This document shows positions 31,510 through 38,952 of a stretch of 64,000 nucleotides of DNA, piece by piece. Both the position numbers and the translations under genes were made by a program. Origin of the DNA: a virus; IMG/VR virus record IMGVR_UViG_3300030503_000212, positions 43,764 to 107,763 of that record; one strand, 5' to 3'. The notes beneath the pieces are model-generated. The model was given only the letters and a program-made list of their open reading frames with translations, was not told the origin of the DNA and did no database searches. Every line of letters starts with the position of its first letter. Within the stretch, counting starts at the first letter, position 1.

Positions 31510-31524
31510 TCAACATAAAGTTAG
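31510..31524. promoter_or_regulatory. Intergenic motif variant overlapping an RBS
   Basis: TCAACATAAAGTTAG, core variant CAACATAAAGT, running directly into GGAG, the ribosome-binding site of the gene at 31534. A bound protein or the hairpin could affect translation as well as transcription. Confidence 0.65.
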
Positions 31525-31533
31525 GAGATGGTC

Positions 31534-31683
31534 ATGCCTTGGATCGATGTGCGTTTCGACACCCGGTGTTCAGAGTGTGGTTCCGGTGTGGATGCGGGTG
31601 AGCGCGTTTGGTACGACGGGCAGATGTATTGTGCAGAGTGTTCTGAGGATATAGCCGACTACCCAGATCCGGAGAGTGTGTGA
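31534..31683 (+). CDS. 49-residue zinc-ribbon microprotein
   Basis: ATG at 31534 after AGGAG. CSEC (residues 12-15) and CAEC (33-36) with an acidic tail form a minimal zinc ribbon. The stop overlaps the next start (TGATG). Confidence 0.65.
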   Translation: MPWIDVRFDTRCSECGSGVDAGERVWYDGQMYCAECSEDIADYPDPESV

Positions 31684-32021
31684 TGTATCTTTACATCTAC
31701 AAAGTGGCTGCGTGTGAGGAGTACCATGATGGCCTCTATGTTGTAGCAGCTGAAAGTGACGAGCGTGCCAGAGAGCTAATGCTTGAGCATGCTCGTATGG
31801 AATACGAAAAGGACGGTAGTGATTTTAATCGTTGTTCGTACAATCCGTTACTGGATTTCTACATGACGGAGGCTGAGGCGGAGGCGAGCCCGCGCTGTAA
31901 TGGTTATGATGATCCTGTTAGAAAAACATGGCGTGGTCCGCGTTGGGTGTACCAGACCATGCTTACAGTTGCATTCGGTACGCTTGAGGGTGTTGTAGCT
32001 TACGCAGAACATGAGGGGTAA
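31683..32021 (+). CDS. Hypothetical protein, 112 aa
   Basis: ATG at 31683 overlapping the previous TGA, GGAGAG upstream. Ferredoxin-like alternation in the first half (YLYIYKVAACEE, LYVVAAESDERARELML), an arrangement common to small phage proteins of unknown role. Ends two bases before the GT9 gene. Confidence 0.55.
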   Translation: MYLYIYKVAACEEYHDGLYVVAAESDERARELMLEHARMEYEKDGSDFNRCSYNPLLDFYMTEAEAEASPRCNGYDDPVRKTWRGPRWVYQTMLTVAFGTLEGVVAYAEHEG

Positions 32022-32023
32022 CG

Positions 32024-32857
32024 ATGTCTAGAAATACTGTTGTATTCAAATCCCAAATGTTAATGGGAGATGCAATTTATGTGTCAGCAGTAATTGGCCG
32101 ATACATGCGTGAGAATCCAGAGGATCGAGTTATTATTGAAACGCTGGATGAGTACCCTAAAGAGGTTTACTCTTGGCTCCCGGGACGACCGGAGATCACA
32201 TTTGCAACCGATACAGATTGCGATGTTCTTGTTGAATTTGATGTGACCGATGCCATGCACTCAGCAGTCAAAAAGGATCATGGTATCTGGCATGGGTTGG
32301 CCGACACAGCAAAGATCAGTGGCCTTTACAGACCGCAGCTTACTGCCGATGACATCCCGATATTAAACATTCCGCGAGTTGAGATTCCTGAGCAGTGGAA
32401 AGGGGCATTCGTCATCTGCCCGTTTAGTCGCAGTTGTACGAGCCACCAGGGACAACCGCCCAATAAAACACTCCCTACAGCTACGTGGTTGCCTTTGCTG
32501 CGGTTTCTGCGTCGCCGGGGTAAGGTTCTATTCGTTGGAGGACCCGACGACCGTATGCAGGGCTTTGCTATCGACGAATCCGAACGTATCGCCGGACTCC
32601 CACTTGTTATTGCAGCCAATGTGTTCAAAGAGGCACGCTGCATAATTAGTGTTGACAACGGACTAGCCAGAATATCGACACTAGTTGGAGCCAACACCGT
32701 TACGCTTATGCCGGAGTTCTTACCACTAGAGGTGTTTGCGCCTGCCAAATGGAACATAGGTAAGTCTCGCGTTGTCCAGATGACCTCTCAGATACCACCC
32801 TTGGCGTTTACAGCATCAATGAAACATCTATTGCGGATCTACGCGGAGGTGTTGTAA
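32024..32857 (+). CDS. Glycosyltransferase family 9-like protein
   Basis: A 277-residue GT-B protein. The N-terminus VVFKSQMLMGDAIYVSAVIG parallels the GDAil-t-P start of GT9 heptosyltransferases; the C-terminal half has TATWLPLLRFL, KVLFVGGPDDR, CIISVDNGLARISTLVGANTVTLM, matching the GGP and DNGxxHlAaalG donor-site motifs. GT9 enzymes usually add heptose to lipopolysaccharide; in a phage it may alter the host surface or modify virion or DNA. The usual Asp-x-Gly-x-x-His is DNGLAR here, so the donor site is altered. Confidence 0.7.
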   Translation: MSRNTVVFKSQMLMGDAIYVSAVIGRYMRENPEDRVIIETLDEYPKEVYSWLPGRPEITFATDTDCDVLVEFDVTDAMHSAVKKDHGIWHGLADTAKISGLYRPQLTADDIPILNIPRVEIPEQWKGAFVICPFSRSCTSHQGQPPNKTLPTATWLPLLRFLRRRGKVLFVGGPDDRMQGFAIDESERIAGLPLVIAANVFKEARCIISVDNGLARISTLVGANTVTLMPEFLPLEVFAPAKWNIGKSRVVQMTSQIPPLAFTASMKHLLRIYAEVL

Positions 32858-33057
32858 TGGAAACATCTCCCAGACCAAGCAGCCATGGTTCAGCACGTAA
32901 GACAGGTGTCAACGTGAGCGGTGTCTCAGCAAATTGTCGCCGCAAAGACTGTAGAGTGTGTAAGGGTATATGTAATTTTGCAGGTACTAGACAAGCGTGC
33001 GATTGCCGGTGTCACAAGAAAGTCAAACCTGCGGTAGAACTTGATCCTAATCTCTAA
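32857..33057 (+). CDS. Cys-rich microprotein, 66 aa (tandem copy 1)
   Basis: Start overlaps the GT9 stop (TAATG). Basic N-terminus, then CRRKDCRVCKGIC and CDCRCH, ending AVELDPNL. The following gene has the same layout and identical last eight residues. The Cys/His spacing fits a zinc-binding domain. Function unknown. Confidence 0.6.
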   Translation: METSPRPSSHGSARKTGVNVSGVSANCRRKDCRVCKGICNFAGTRQACDCRCHKKVKPAVELDPNL

Positions 33058-33072
33058 AAGGTGCTTATCTAC

Positions 33073-33315
33073 ATGCGACAATCAATGTCAACATTCTTGA
33101 CCGGTTCTAGTCCATTGCGTGCAGCTATATCGTCAGTAGGCGTTAGGGCTGGAATCTCTAAAAAGTGCCGGGCACGTGATAAGACCAAAGGTCAACACGC
33201 AAAATGCTCGGGCAAGTATCGTGGCGGCGACAATCGTATCCATCAATGCCAATGCTCGTGTCATAGGATACAAATAAAGGCCGCTTGTGCTGTGGAGCTT
33301 GATCCGAATCTTTGA
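33073..33315 (+). CDS. Cys-rich microprotein, 80 aa (tandem copy 2)
   Basis: Starts at the ATG at 33073 after AAAAGGTG. Contains ISKKCRARDKTKGQHAKC, CQCSCH and the same ending AVELDPNL as the preceding gene, so the pair arose by tandem duplication and has diverged in the middle. Confidence 0.6.
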   Translation: MRQSMSTFLTGSSPLRAAISSVGVRAGISKKCRARDKTKGQHAKCSGKYRGGDNRIHQCQCSCHRIQIKAACAVELDPNL

Positions 33316-33339
33316 GATACTGTTGAGCATCGAATCATC

Positions 33340-33531
33340 ATGAGCATAAATATTCTTAGACACGGAAAAGCTCTGGATGATAAACGGTACGAATTTGATT
33401 GTTCTCGTTGCCATTGTAGGTTTACAGCTCACCGTGTAGACGGAGTTGTCGAATCTGATTATCGCAATGGGACAATGCTGAGGGTTACATGTCCGGAGTG
33501 TAAAAATTCCAACTGTTATGCGGATCTCTAA
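33340..33531 (+). CDS. Zinc-ribbon microprotein, 63 aa
   Basis: CSRCHC (residues 21-26) and CPECKNSNC (51-59) form a zinc ribbon of the TFIIS/C4 type. The ATG is 18 bases after a GATACTGTTGAGCATCGAATC sequence (split here by its role: motif core TACTGTTG plus the GAGCATC extension). Stop overlaps the next start. Confidence 0.6.
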   Translation: MSINILRHGKALDDKRYEFDCSRCHCRFTAHRVDGVVESDYRNGTMLRVTCPECKNSNCYADL

Positions 33532-33797
33532 TGGCAGCTCAACTAACACAACTTGAACGGACGCGAGTTTATGTTGCGTTCAAGGCATGTCCCACATGCG
33601 GAGCGCATCGCGGAGAGATGTGTTTCAAGTTATCGAGGTTGGGTGTTCGTATCCCGTATAGACAGGGTTATCACTGGACACGTGGCCCTTATACCAGACG
33701 CTATCCATTGGATGGCAATTGGGAAAAGGAAAAAGCCCGCTATCAAAAATTGCGGCAACAGATCTTAGATCAGCGTGAGGTTATCGGTCATGAGTGA
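33531..33797 (+). CDS. Small protein with CPTC zinc motif, 88 aa
   Basis: CPTCGAHRGEMC (residues 20-31) is the CPxCxAxxGxxC motif also seen at 30397; the rest is basic and aromatic (YRQGYHWTRGPYTRRYPLDG) with a C-terminal helix. Likely a nucleic-acid-binding zinc protein, inferred from charge and motif. Confidence 0.6.
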   Translation: MAAQLTQLERTRVYVAFKACPTCGAHRGEMCFKLSRLGVRIPYRQGYHWTRGPYTRRYPLDGNWEKEKARYQKLRQQILDQREVIGHE

Positions 33798-34227
33798 TGG
33801 TTCAGTAGAAAGTAATGACGACCGCAATGGTCTGCTGGAGAAAACCGCCCGGGAGAAAGACTGTGAGATTGTGTTGCCTAAGGACAATGAGCTACAGCTG
33901 GACCTTGACAGCAAACAGGCACTCAGAGAGTTTCGTGAAACGTGGCTTATATGCTGCGACGCACCTGTGTTCAAAAATGCAAAGCTCACGTGGTGGAGAT
34001 CCTCAGGCGGAAATGTTCATGTGGTAATCGCATTGGCGAGTAAATTACCACTTACTGTTGAGGATCGTATTCGTTGGCAGACAAGACTGGGCAGCGATCC
34101 AGTTCGAGACCGTGTAAGCCTCCAGCGTGTCGAATACGGTCACGACCGGCCAGTAGCACTCCTCAGGCCGCGAAATGCTGTTGTAAAGGATTTGGTAATC
34201 CGTCAACAACAAGTCAATATTGAATAG
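33790..34227 (+). CDS. Hypothetical protein, 145 aa
   Basis: Starts at the ATG at 33790, overlapping the previous gene by eight bases. TWWRSSGGNVHVVIALASKLP, then WQTRLGSDPVRDRVSLQRVE resembles a phage family with an S-G-K-G-x-H-x-x-V-x-L and LGSDPxRE pattern that I associate with small primase-like or AEP-like domains; this is a weak recollection. It contains one exact motif copy. Confidence 0.5.
   Translation: MSDGSVESNDDRNGLLEKTAREKDCEIVLPKDNELQLDLDSKQALREFRETWLICCDAPVFKNAKLTWWRSSGGNVHVVIALASKLPLTVEDRIRWQTRLGSDPVRDRVSLQRVEYGHDRPVALLRPRNAVVKDLVIRQQQVNIE
34050..34060 (+). repeat. Intragenic dispersed motif (forward)
   Basis: ACTTACTGTTG, exact core, in codons Pro-Leu-Thr-Val-Glu. Confidence 0.8.
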
Positions 34228-34260
34228 AATCAACTACTTACAGGTAGACGTATGAGAGTG

Positions 34261-34277
34261 TTGACATCTAATGTCAA
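34261..34277. promoter_or_regulatory. Inverted repeat before portal gene
   Basis: TTGACA-TCTAA-TGTCAA, a perfect 6+6 inverted repeat with a five-base centre, nine bases before the portal GTG. TTGACA is a consensus -35, but a -10 at 17 bases would fall on the start codon. It has the same arm-N5-arm geometry as the dispersed motif with a different sequence. Confidence 0.5.
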
Positions 34278-34286
34278 GATTCTTTT

Positions 34287-36284
34287 GTGTTTACGTTACT
34301 CAAACGACTGCATCAGGCTTTCACCTCTCGCGTTACGGCGTATTTCCGTAAGCGTGAGATTGTGCGTGTGCTGAGAGCAACGCACATGGTGGAGCTGGCA
34401 CAGACGCCGGTGCATCGACATCCCCAGCTCATAGCTCAACAGCGCCATGAAATTGAGGGAATACGAGCTGGGAAACTACCACTCGTGAATCGCCGGACAT
34501 TAGCCAATACAGGCTTGCCGATCACGTTCACACGCATCAATGCTCCGGTAGCAAAACAAACTCCGTTATCGATGCGCCGATTCTCCCGCACGCCAGTACC
34601 ATCACGGGCGATCAATCTAGTTAAGGCAGGCTTGCTTGGATTGAATTGGGAGATCCGGGCGATTGAGGGTAAGGCTAATCCTGATAATCCGGATGTCAAG
34701 GCTCGCATCAATATTGCGACCGACTGCATGAACAAGCCGAACGATGACGATTCGTTTCGCACGTGGATCGAACAGGTGCTCAACGACTATCTGATCTTTG
34801 GTATGGGTTGCACTGAAACCCAGGCGAATCCATTTGACAATCGTCCTGTCAAAATGTGGGCCGTTGACGGCAACACTATTCAGATTGTTGGTCAATGGAA
34901 AGAGTCTGAGAAAGACATTCTGCCGCGTTACGTGCAGCAGCTCCCCTACACGACAGCCACGAATCAAGGTGTGATGCTGTTCGATGACGAGTTGATGTGT
35001 ATTCGTGACAACATCGCTACAGACTCACCATTTGGTTTTGGATGCTTAGAGATTGCCTATAAGTGCATTGCGGATTTGTTAGGAGCTCAACGTCAGGCGG
35101 GTAACGCAGCGTCGGACCAGCTGGGCAGGAGTATTTTCTGGTGGTCTGGAGCTGTAGCCCCGCAGGCAATGACGGATCTGCGCGATTACATCCAAGGTGA
35201 GCTTGAGGGTGCAGCTCGTTTGGGTATGATTGGCGGTGCTCCCAAGCCCGATCTGATCGAGACGAATCCAACGCAACCCAATGACTTACTGTTGCCGTGG
35301 CATGAAATGCTAATCCGGATGATTGGCAACTCATTCAATCTGTCTGGTATGGCGTTGGGTATCGAGCGCGATGTCAACAGAAATACAGGCGAAGTTCTTG
35401 ATGACAAGGATTTTCGCTCAGCAGTAGTTCCGGTAGCCAAGCGTTTCCAAGAGGCGATTACACGTCGCATTATTCACGTCAAAATGGGTTGGGATGACCT
35501 TGAGCTTGTGTTCAAGGGTACCGAAGATCCTGACATGGAAACGAAGCTCGCTATCCAGCAGGCACGGTATCAGGCAAATGCTATGACTGGGAACGACATG
35601 AATGTAGAGATGGGCTATAAGAAAATCGACAGCCCATTTGCAGACATCACGAGCATTGAGTGCCAATTCTTGATGGCCTACATCGCCAAGCTGCCTGCTC
35701 AGGTCAATCCTAATGCGCCACCAATGCTCCCAGGCGGGCCGGGACAGCCTCCAATGGGACAGCCTCCAATGGGCCAGCCTGCTCCCGGTGGAGGTGGATT
35801 CAAGCCCAAGCCGCCTGTGGGCGTTAAACAGCTCAGTCTGCCTAAGCCCGGACCTCTCAAGCTGCCTATGAGTGCGAATGAATTGCTGGGAATGAACAAG
35901 ACGTATCTGCGAGCACTACAGTACGCCAGTGTGTTGCCGAAATCGTCTATCGTTCTGGCTGATGCAATGGAGGCCGATCAGCCCGGTGTGCTCAAGGAAC
36001 TTTCTGATGAGGTGTGGGACTATTTCGAGGAGTTGGCAGAGCGCGAGATCGACAAGAGTAAGTCGCGTAAGGCTACGCTCAGTAAAAAGTGGACGGACTT
36101 GGCTAAAAAGCGTTATGGTAGGGATGCAAAGCGGTATAAGAATCTCCACGAGCATGGTGGGTTCTTTGGATTACCGTTGAGCAGTGCTGCTGCATCCTCT
36201 CCCGTGAAAGCTCCCCGTAAAGTTGGCAATCGTCAACAAATTGGTGGGCGTCAAAAGAAAGTCAAAACGGGATTGAGGTACTAA
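34287..36284 (+). CDS. Portal protein
   Basis: A 665-residue portal, the dodecameric ring at the capsid vertex through which DNA enters and leaves. Typical segments: SRAINLVKAGLLGLNWEIRA, FRTWIEQVLNDYLIFGMGC, WAVDGNTIQIVG, DDELMCIRDNIATDSPFGFG, then the long helical stem and LELVFKGTEDPD. Residues about 475-510 are Pro/Gly/Gln/Met-rich (PPMGQPPMGQ), a flexible spacer before a basic C-terminal domain. The GTG at 34287 lacks a clear ribosome-binding site; an ATG at 34386 is an alternative. Confidence 0.88.
   Translation: MFTLLKRLHQAFTSRVTAYFRKREIVRVLRATHMVELAQTPVHRHPQLIAQQRHEIEGIRAGKLPLVNRRTLANTGLPITFTRINAPVAKQTPLSMRRFSRTPVPSRAINLVKAGLLGLNWEIRAIEGKANPDNPDVKARINIATDCMNKPNDDDSFRTWIEQVLNDYLIFGMGCTETQANPFDNRPVKMWAVDGNTIQIVGQWKESEKDILPRYVQQLPYTTATNQGVMLFDDELMCIRDNIATDSPFGFGCLEIAYKCIADLLGAQRQAGNAASDQLGRSIFWWSGAVAPQAMTDLRDYIQGELEGAARLGMIGGAPKPDLIETNPTQPNDLLLPWHEMLIRMIGNSFNLSGMALGIERDVNRNTGEVLDDKDFRSAVVPVAKRFQEAITRRIIHVKMGWDDLELVFKGTEDPDMETKLAIQQARYQANAMTGNDMNVEMGYKKIDSPFADITSIECQFLMAYIAKLPAQVNPNAPPMLPGGPGQPPMGQPPMGQPAPGGGGFKPKPPVGVKQLSLPKPGPLKLPMSANELLGMNKTYLRALQYASVLPKSSIVLADAMEADQPGVLKELSDEVWDYFEELAEREIDKSKSRKATLSKKWTDLAKKRYGRDAKRYKNLHEHGGFFGLPLSSAAASSPVKAPRKVGNRQQIGGRQKKVKTGLRY
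35284..35294 (+). repeat. Intragenic dispersed motif (forward)
   Basis: ACTTACTGTTG, exact core, in codons Asp-Leu-Leu-Leu-Pro of the portal. Confidence 0.8.
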
Positions 36285-36285
36285 G

Positions 36286-37791
36286 ATGGCCAAGCTCATC
36301 ACAATGTTGCGGGCACAAACCAGAACCTCAGGACTTACTATTGAGGCTGATGCGGCGCATCCCAATAAGCTCAAGTTTAAGGGCATATTAACGCGTTTAG
36401 ACGAACCCAGCACCAAGCCTCCTCAGGGTTCGATGGAACATCTTATTCAGATGCCCTCGGATGTTGCCAAAAAGCGTCTAGAGACGTTGATTGGCATGGG
36501 TGTCAACTATGCGGAAAATCTGGATGCCCATGAGATCACACATAAGGTTGGCGTGATTGAAAAGGCATGGATCAAGGGCAACGCGTTATGGGTATCCGGT
36601 TATGTTTGGGTCGGGGACTTTCCCGATGCCGAAAAAGTTTTGTCGACTAAAGGACTAGGTATGTCTATGGAGTTGACACACGTGCTGGTGGAGGACAGAG
36701 ATGCGGACCCTTGGGTTCTCAAAGACTTTGTTTTCACAGGAGCAACTTTCTTGCGTAAGACGAATGCCGCGTACTTCGATACTGAGGCTATTGCGGCATC
36801 CGCCTCTACATCAATTTTCATTACGACGGAGGCAGCGATGCCCAAGACGAATGCAACCACCCGTGCAGGCAGCAAAAAGCCTGTAATCAAATTGTCTGCT
36901 CAGGAGATCAAGCTCGCCAATCTTACGGCGGCGTCGGCCTCTGCGAGCATTACCAAGGCGCTAGGCACTCCGCTGGCATCGATTGCAGCCAGCCTCGACC
37001 GCAGCAACAAGGTTAACGAGGAGATCCTGGCACGCCTCAATGCCGAGGGCGACGATGAGGATGACGACGATACCATGGCCTCCGGAGACGGGGACGATGA
37101 TGATAACGACGTTCTCGACGAAAAAGGCACAAAGGTAAAAGCAGGCAAGAAAAAGCCTGCCAAAAAGGACGACGACGATTCGGATGACGACTTCGACGAG
37201 GACGAGGATGATCCGGACGGCGACGATGACGACGATGAGGATGACGACGATGTCGATTCGTCCAATGCGCTTGTTGACGCTGCCACTGAAACCGGCACTG
37301 ACCCCGATGCCGGGGATTGCGATGAACCGGGCCACGTGAACGAGGATGCTGAGGATCGTGGCAACACCACGACTCTTGAGGACAAACAGGGGCCGATCAA
37401 GAGTGCCAAAATGGCAGCTGCCAAGTACAAAAAGGCAGCTGGCAAGTGGAAAACCAAAGCGCTCAAGTTCTCTGGGCTTGCGAAGTCGTTACAGGCAGAG
37501 AATGCTCGTCTGCGGGCCAAGGCTGAGGCTGCTGGTACCAAGGTGTCGGCTGCGAGCCGTGAGGCTGTACGGCAGACTTTGACATCATCGGCGCTGACGA
37601 TCCTCACAAAGAACGGTATGGACGCGGGCGATCTGCGGGCCTCGGGTCAGGCGCTCTCGACAGAGGAAGTCGACGCCATGCTCAAGAACCTGCCGCATCC
37701 TCTGGAGGTTGAGGATCGCATTGCATTCAAGCGCGAGCTACAGGCAGCTGGGCTCATGGTTGTCACCGCAGCTCGTAAGACTCGTGCGTAG
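36286..37791 (+). CDS. Prohead protease fused to acidic scaffold
   Basis: A 501-residue protein. Residues 1-170 form a maturation protease-like domain: KLKFKGILTRLDEPS, MGVNYAENLDAHEITHKVG (candidate His), GKGLGMSMEL-type segment around residue 125 (candidate Ser) and VLKDFVFTGATFLRK. Residues about 185-501 look like a scaffold: helical start, a run of about 70 mostly Asp/Glu residues (about 245-325) and a helical C-terminus. A strong internal start at 36838 could give free scaffold. The protease would cleave scaffold and capsid during maturation. Confidence 0.8.
   Translation: MAKLITMLRAQTRTSGLTIEADAAHPNKLKFKGILTRLDEPSTKPPQGSMEHLIQMPSDVAKKRLETLIGMGVNYAENLDAHEITHKVGVIEKAWIKGNALWVSGYVWVGDFPDAEKVLSTKGLGMSMELTHVLVEDRDADPWVLKDFVFTGATFLRKTNAAYFDTEAIAASASTSIFITTEAAMPKTNATTRAGSKKPVIKLSAQEIKLANLTAASASASITKALGTPLASIAASLDRSNKVNEEILARLNAEGDDEDDDDTMASGDGDDDDNDVLDEKGTKVKAGKKKPAKKDDDDSDDDFDEDEDDPDGDDDDDEDDDDVDSSNALVDAATETGTDPDAGDCDEPGHVNEDAEDRGNTTTLEDKQGPIKSAKMAAAKYKKAAGKWKTKALKFSGLAKSLQAENARLRAKAEAAGTKVSAASREAVRQTLTSSALTILTKNGMDAGDLRASGQALSTEEVDAMLKNLPHPLEVEDRIAFKRELQAAGLMVVTAARKTRA
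36838..37791 (+). CDS. Nested scaffold protein from internal start
   Basis: In frame with the protease gene, ATG at codon 185 is preceded by GGAGG at ideal spacing (GGAGGCAGCGATG). It would yield a 317-residue scaffold without the protease, as in the lambda C/Nu3 arrangement. The split coincides with the boundary between the protease-like part and the scaffold-like part. Confidence 0.6.
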   Translation: MPKTNATTRAGSKKPVIKLSAQEIKLANLTAASASASITKALGTPLASIAASLDRSNKVNEEILARLNAEGDDEDDDDTMASGDGDDDDNDVLDEKGTKVKAGKKKPAKKDDDDSDDDFDEDEDDPDGDDDDDEDDDDVDSSNALVDAATETGTDPDAGDCDEPGHVNEDAEDRGNTTTLEDKQGPIKSAKMAAAKYKKAAGKWKTKALKFSGLAKSLQAENARLRAKAEAAGTKVSAASREAVRQTLTSSALTILTKNGMDAGDLRASGQALSTEEVDAMLKNLPHPLEVEDRIAFKRELQAAGLMVVTAARKTRA

Positions 37792-37857
37792 TATCCCACT
37801 ACTCTTACTTGTGAACTTTCTGTTGTAAGCAACACAAATTCGAGAAAGGTGGGATAC
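37791..37857 (+). other. Leader inverted repeat masking the capsid gene RBS
   Basis: GTATCCCAC (37791-37799) is perfectly complementary to GTGGGATAC (37849-37857), nine pairs. The second arm covers the region between the AAAGGTGGG ribosome-binding site and the ATG at 37864. The motif variant ACTTTCTGTTG (37815-37825) lies in the loop. In RNA this could hold back translation of the major capsid protein. Confidence 0.5.
37815..37825 (+). promoter_or_regulatory. Intergenic dispersed motif variant
   Basis: ACTTTCTGTTG within GAACTTTCTGTTGTAAG, between scaffold and capsid genes, central in the nine-pair inverted repeat. Confidence 0.65.
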
Positions 37858-37863
37858 CCCATC

Positions 37864-38871
37864 ATGAGCAAAGCAATGTTTATAGACCGCATGAGTGCGG
37901 CGGCTACGTACCTGGGGCCGGGCGTGATCGAAGTCGATTCGTATCAGACTGAGATTACCGACCTTGTACGCCGTCGTTTCCAGTTCGGACAGCGCATCAA
38001 GCAGACTCGGGCAACCGGCCAGCCGTCGCGTTATTTCGAGCAGTTCACCATTCCGCTCGGTGAATTTACCAACCCACGGCAGATCGTCAGCGAGGCAGCT
38101 CAGCCGTCGCGTGGTGAGCGTGCCCTGAACCTGAAGGCCATCGTTTCGGCGATGAATTTCAGCTTGTTCGATGTTGAGGTAACGCAGCAGCAGGGTGAGT
38201 TTCAGGGCTTGCAGGCCAAGGATCTTACGGACCTCGTGAACGGCGTCATGTACACACATGATCTCGCTCTCTGGGCCGGTAATGACACCGATCTGCTTGC
38301 GAACACCACCACACAGTATGTGGGCTGTTCGGGACAGATCCTGCGTGGCGCTGAGTTGGCTAACATCGGCAACGGTGTGACCACGATCACGCCTGTAACC
38401 GGTTCCGGCATCGTGTCGGGAGCTTCGTCCATCGTCGATCAGATCAAGACTTACATTGCATCCATGGTGGCACGTGAGGATTACGAGGTGCTGCCTACCA
38501 GCATCTATGCAAATCCTCTCACCTGCGATCAGTTGGATCGTGAGGCCAAGCTGCTCAACCTGAACGTGGATAAGGTTCAGATCACTCCCGGTCTGGTGGT
38601 TACGGCCATCATGACGCAGGCGGGTTTGATTCCGATCATCCCCGATGCATCGATCAAGGTGTTCCCCCAGGGCAACGGCACGTTCCTGCACACGTTCTTT
38701 GTCACGACAGACAACATGATCGAGTACCACTACCTGACTGATCCAAATCCCCGTGTATTCCAGCTGGGACTGACGGGTAACTTGGGTGGTTCGTTCTCCG
38801 TCGTGAAGTTCGGAGCGCCGGTTGTTAAGGGTGCTCCGTATGCTCACGGCGCACTAATCATGATTCGGTAA
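37864..38871 (+). CDS. Major capsid protein
   Basis: A 335-residue protein directly after the scaffold, with the size and position of an HK97-fold capsid subunit. Features: N-terminal MSKAMFIDRMSAAATYLGPGV, VRRRFQFGQRIKQTRATG, an E-loop-like region, and the C-terminal SVVKFGAPVVKGAPYAHGALI. Codon use is C-ending and uniform compared with the neighbours, as expected for a highly expressed gene. The ATG at 37864 is preferred to a GTG at 37849. The fold is inferred from order and size. Confidence 0.8.
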   Translation: MSKAMFIDRMSAAATYLGPGVIEVDSYQTEITDLVRRRFQFGQRIKQTRATGQPSRYFEQFTIPLGEFTNPRQIVSEAAQPSRGERALNLKAIVSAMNFSLFDVEVTQQQGEFQGLQAKDLTDLVNGVMYTHDLALWAGNDTDLLANTTTQYVGCSGQILRGAELANIGNGVTTITPVTGSGIVSGASSIVDQIKTYIASMVAREDYEVLPTSIYANPLTCDQLDREAKLLNLNVDKVQITPGLVVTAIMTQAGLIPIIPDASIKVFPQGNGTFLHTFFVTTDNMIEYHYLTDPNPRVFQLGLTGNLGGSFSVVKFGAPVVKGAPYAHGALIMIR

Positions 38872-38893
38872 AGCGAGTCGTGAATTACTTGTG

Positions 38894-38927
38894 ATGCCGG
38901 GTGGGTTAGTTTCCTGCCCGGCATTTC
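38894..38927 (+). terminator. Terminator or attenuator after capsid gene
   Basis: ATGCCGGG (38894-38901) pairs with CCCGGCAT (38917-38924), 15-base loop, followed by only TTTC. The short T run suggests partial termination, lowering expression of the neck genes relative to capsid. The motif palindrome follows immediately. Confidence 0.6.
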
Positions 38928-38940
38928 AACAATAAGTTGG
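38926..38940. promoter_or_regulatory. Motif palindrome after capsid terminator
   Basis: TCAACAATAAGTTGG, arms TCAAC/GTTGG, directly after the hairpin at 38894-38924 and 12 bases before the ATG at 38953. The GTTGGAATGAG to its right provides little Shine-Dalgarno. Confidence 0.7.
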
Positions 38941-38952
38941 AATGAGATTATT

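Noticed and set aside
36900-37607. Long minus-strand frame of 235 residues, very rich in Ser.
   Set aside because: It is the mirror of the Asp/Glu-rich scaffold codons and has no ribosome-binding site.
37738-38847. Minus-strand frame of 369 residues opposite the capsid gene.
   Set aside because: The plus strand encodes the capsid protein with proper signals and position; the opposite frame is open because of C/G-rich codon bias.
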